From positions 27,287 to 91,286 of the forward strand of contig CAJTFB010000016.1 of the NCBI GenBank assembly GCA_910575665.1: DNA of 64,000 nt, in the 5' to 3' direction. This DNA comes from Eubacteriaceae bacterium. Its GTDB lineage: Bacteria > Bacillota > Clostridia > Lachnospirales > Lachnospiraceae. Below are positions 62,156-64,000 of the stretch, in pieces. Under the pieces are notes generated by a model. That model worked only from the letters and a program-made list of their open reading frames with translations, was not told the DNA's origin and searched no databases. Numbering within the stretch: the stretch's first letter is position 1; the number at the start of each line of letters is the position of its first letter. Made by a program: the position numbers and the translations under genes.

Positions 62156-63621
62156 TCAATATTGGCCTCCGTAGACGGTAGCATAGATGGTATGATTTTT
62201 CGTGGCATCCTTTACCTTAACAGTCATGCTCCGCAACTTGGTCTCCACCGCCGCACTGGTGGTCCCACTGCCAAAGGTCAGGATAATCGTGCCGTTTCCT
62301 CCCGTGTCCAGAGTGGTCTTTTTTGTAATACCACTTCCCACGGTAACATCGGAGCAATTCGTCACCGTCAGCACGACAGAGGAAACAGAGGAATACCCCC
62401 TGATCCTCAGATTGGGCAGCTGATAGGTGTAAGCACTGGTACTGCCTGTCTGGATGTGTTCTCCCAGCTTGATACCCGCTGCCTCATAAACCGGATACAG
62501 GGTTTTGCCAGCCGTAATCGCCGTATTGAAAATAAAGTCTGCATTTGCCGAATCGGAAGCAGTTGCCCAACCCATAAATACACTGCCCTCTTTGACAGGG
62601 CCGGAGACCTTCTGCGCCTGCTTTCCACTTAGAACATACTGTGTGACGTGGGTTCCGCCGTTGGCATTTTTGAACGTGACAGTATAATAGGTCAGATTCA
62701 CCACAGCGGCACTGGTAACCTTACTTGTCACCGCCCCAATCGTACCGCCCACGGTAATGGCATAACTGGCGCCATCCCGGTCAAAGACATGCTTGCAGAT
62801 GTAGGCAGTTCCGTTCGTATTCCCACCAGTCAGGATGTAGCTATCCGTGCCGTTTGTAATGACCACGGGCATACTGGAAAAGCCTCCGGTAATTTTCACT
62901 GAAGCGGTGTAGAAAGTAACCACGGCTGTTTTACTGCTAACACTTACCATTTTGCCCGCGTCCCTGCCGTCTACAAAAACATTGTATACCGCCGCGTCAT
63001 TTGCCGGAAGAATAATCTCATATTTCTTTGCCTGGCTGTTATAGGCCAGCCTGTGGACATCCACCCCATCCCTTCGCAAGGTAACAGAGGCATCAGTCCA
63101 GGCTGTGGTGTCGTTTACTGCAACCTGGATGGTATGGTAGGCAGCGGTGACAGATTTCGTTCCCGATGCTGTCACAGTAACGGTACCTTTGTCTTTACCG
63201 CTTACCCGAACGGTATAGCTGTTCCCGGAAGCCTTCTCCCGCAGGACAGCAGTGTAGGGGCCACTTCCGGTTAACGGCGTACCGTCTGACAGCGCCACTG
63301 TCTGACCAGACCATGCGTTACCGTCCAGTGTCACATTTACAGTGACAGTATAATAATTTACTGCATCGGCAGAGAACGTGCCGTCCGGCAAAACAGCGTC
63401 CACTTTCACACTACGTTCTACATCCTCGCCGTCTACAAACACCGGTCAGCCACAGGGCCGGAGCCATCATCGGCTGCCAGCACGATTCCTGCCGCGGCCG
63501 CCGCAACGAGGCACAGCGCCAGTACAGCTGCTGCTGAAACCGCCAGCTTCCTGTGGCGCTTCCCATATCCTGCAGGTTTTTCAATCCATTTTTTAATCTT
63601 CTTAGCTCTTTTTTGTTCCAT
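62156..63621 (-). pseudogene. Membrane-anchored surface protein with N-terminal frameshift
   Basis: The ATG at 63621 follows GAGGAGGTAAGACAG and encodes a charged start (MEQKRAKKIKKWIEK) and a membrane segment (VSAAAVLALCLVAAAAAGIVLA), ending at DGSGPVADRCL. One base is missing near 63443-63480; in the next frame the sequence continues FVDGEDVERSVKVDAVLPDG and about 420 more residues of beta repeats with Tyr/Thr/Val-rich strands, an InlB-like repeat (YYTVTFKNANGGTHVTQ) and the end [11 protein letters not shown]. The protein would be exported and anchored. It is 17 bases upstream of the second surface protein. Confidence 0.75.
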
Positions 63622-63860
63622 CTGTCTTACCTCCTCAACAATAAAACTGTCGTTAAACTCCATATAAGCAGCACATGGCTACTTACATTAATAAAAATAT
63701 TTTCATAAATTTCCACTGATACTGGACAACTCCCCTTTTTCCAATATATCATATTATTGTTGGCAGAAGATATCAACCCATTGAGTATGATTTGCACTTT
63801 TTAAGGTATCAATTGCCTAAATCCTCCTGTTCGTTTTTCAAAAAGCTCGAATGTAACCCG

Positions 63861-63960
63861 ACCTTCCCGTTTTGTAAACGAGTTTCACATTTTGAAAGCA
63901 ACCTTCAAATTTTGTACCCGAAATTCCACTTTTGTAGCAACTTTCCCGTTTTTTTCTGCG
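63861..63960. repeat. Five 20-bp phased repeats (NNNTTCNNNTTTTGNANNNN)
   Basis: The box TTTTG occurs at 63870, 63890, 63910 and 63930, with TTTTT at 63950, each preceded three bases earlier by TTC. The units are otherwise different, so the period is set by the boxes. A 20-bp spacing puts all boxes on one face of the DNA helix. The region lies in the 374-base gap between the surface-protein gene and a promoter at the window edge. No gene is seen in the gap. It resembles iterons or multiple regulator sites. Confidence 0.65.
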
Positions 63961-63969
63961 GTTCTGTGG

Positions 63970-63975
63970 TATAAT
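63970..63975 (+). promoter_or_regulatory. Perfect -10 box next to the phased repeats
   Basis: TATAAT at 63970-63975, ten bases after the last repeat unit, points rightwards to an AGGA site and an ATG at 63996. No strong -35 is seen, since the repeats occupy that position; binding of a protein there could activate or repress this promoter. Confidence 0.6.
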
Positions 63976-63995
63976 GGTCCCACAGCAGGATAAAA

Positions 63996-64000
63996 ATGCG
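63996..64000 (+). CDS. Start of a gene running off the right edge
   Basis: ATGCG begins at 63996, six bases after AGGA and about 20 bases after the -10 box. Only five bases are visible, so no identity can be given. The phased repeats upstream suggest a replication initiator or an element regulator, but that is inference. Confidence 0.35.

Noticed and set aside
63861..63960. 20-bp repeats considered as a CRISPR array
   Set aside because: No constant repeat with variable spacers; only short boxes recur at fixed distance, fitting iterons or operators.

Overview
The window looks like a spore-forming, gut-type Clostridia chromosome, most likely Lachnospiraceae. This is inferred from protein style only: a SigK-type sporulation sigma factor, germination-type S8 proteases, a DUF3892 protein, Firmicutes-type surface repeats and remnants typical of clostridial integrative elements. 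No rRNA, tRNA or CRISPR array was seen.

Bases 1-35,127 form a large surface-polysaccharide locus, mostly on the minus strand. One transcription unit (promoter near 33,002-33,030, terminator 20,657-20,700) carries two GT4 glycosyltransferases, a Wzm/Wzt-type ABC exporter, a DUF4214/coiled-coil/methyltransferase that could act as a chain-length ruler, three more glycosyltransferases and a YfhO-type GT-C protein. An MBOAT/SGNH pair for O-acylation follows. A plus-strand cassette (13,833-17,517: GNAT, polyprenyl-phosphate GT2, ACP, KAS III, ketoreductase) lies divergent from a WecE operon (aminotransferase, GT2, NeuD-like transferase, ATP-grasp ligase, two half-size SMR flippase subunits). Together these suggest synthesis, lipid loading, flipping and attachment of a 4-amino-4,6-dideoxy sugar carrying an unusual N-acyl group. 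At the left end, rfbF and the start of rfbG make a CDP-6-deoxy-4-keto sugar. A YerE-like thiamine enzyme and a reductase beside them suggest a branched-chain sugar.

Bases 35,181-47,159 are mostly chromosomal: DUF3892 protein, subtilase, glycogen phosphorylase, a zinc-ribbon membrane protein, sigK overlapping a Csp-like protease, dihydrofolate reductase and HflX. A two-gene RloA/RloB-type (AAA ATPase + TOPRIM) putative defence module is inserted between the protease and folA.

Bases 47,199-63,621 hold repeat-rich surface proteins, all on the minus strand and all damaged. Joining base 60,561 to base 50,722 brings the codons for Tyr-Gln-Pro and Gly-Asp-Asn into register. With one base restored in an A7 run near 47,953, this gives a single reading frame of about 1,700 residues. 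The intervening 9.8 kb therefore looks like an inserted, decayed mobile element. It holds XRE regulators, a RepA-type helix-turn-helix protein, a KilA-N pseudogene, a SymE-like protein and a cargo of deaminases, NUDIX and HAD hydrolases and acetyltransferases, but no integrase. The right edge has five 20-bp phased repeats upstream of a promoter and a gene start, possibly the control region or origin of another element.
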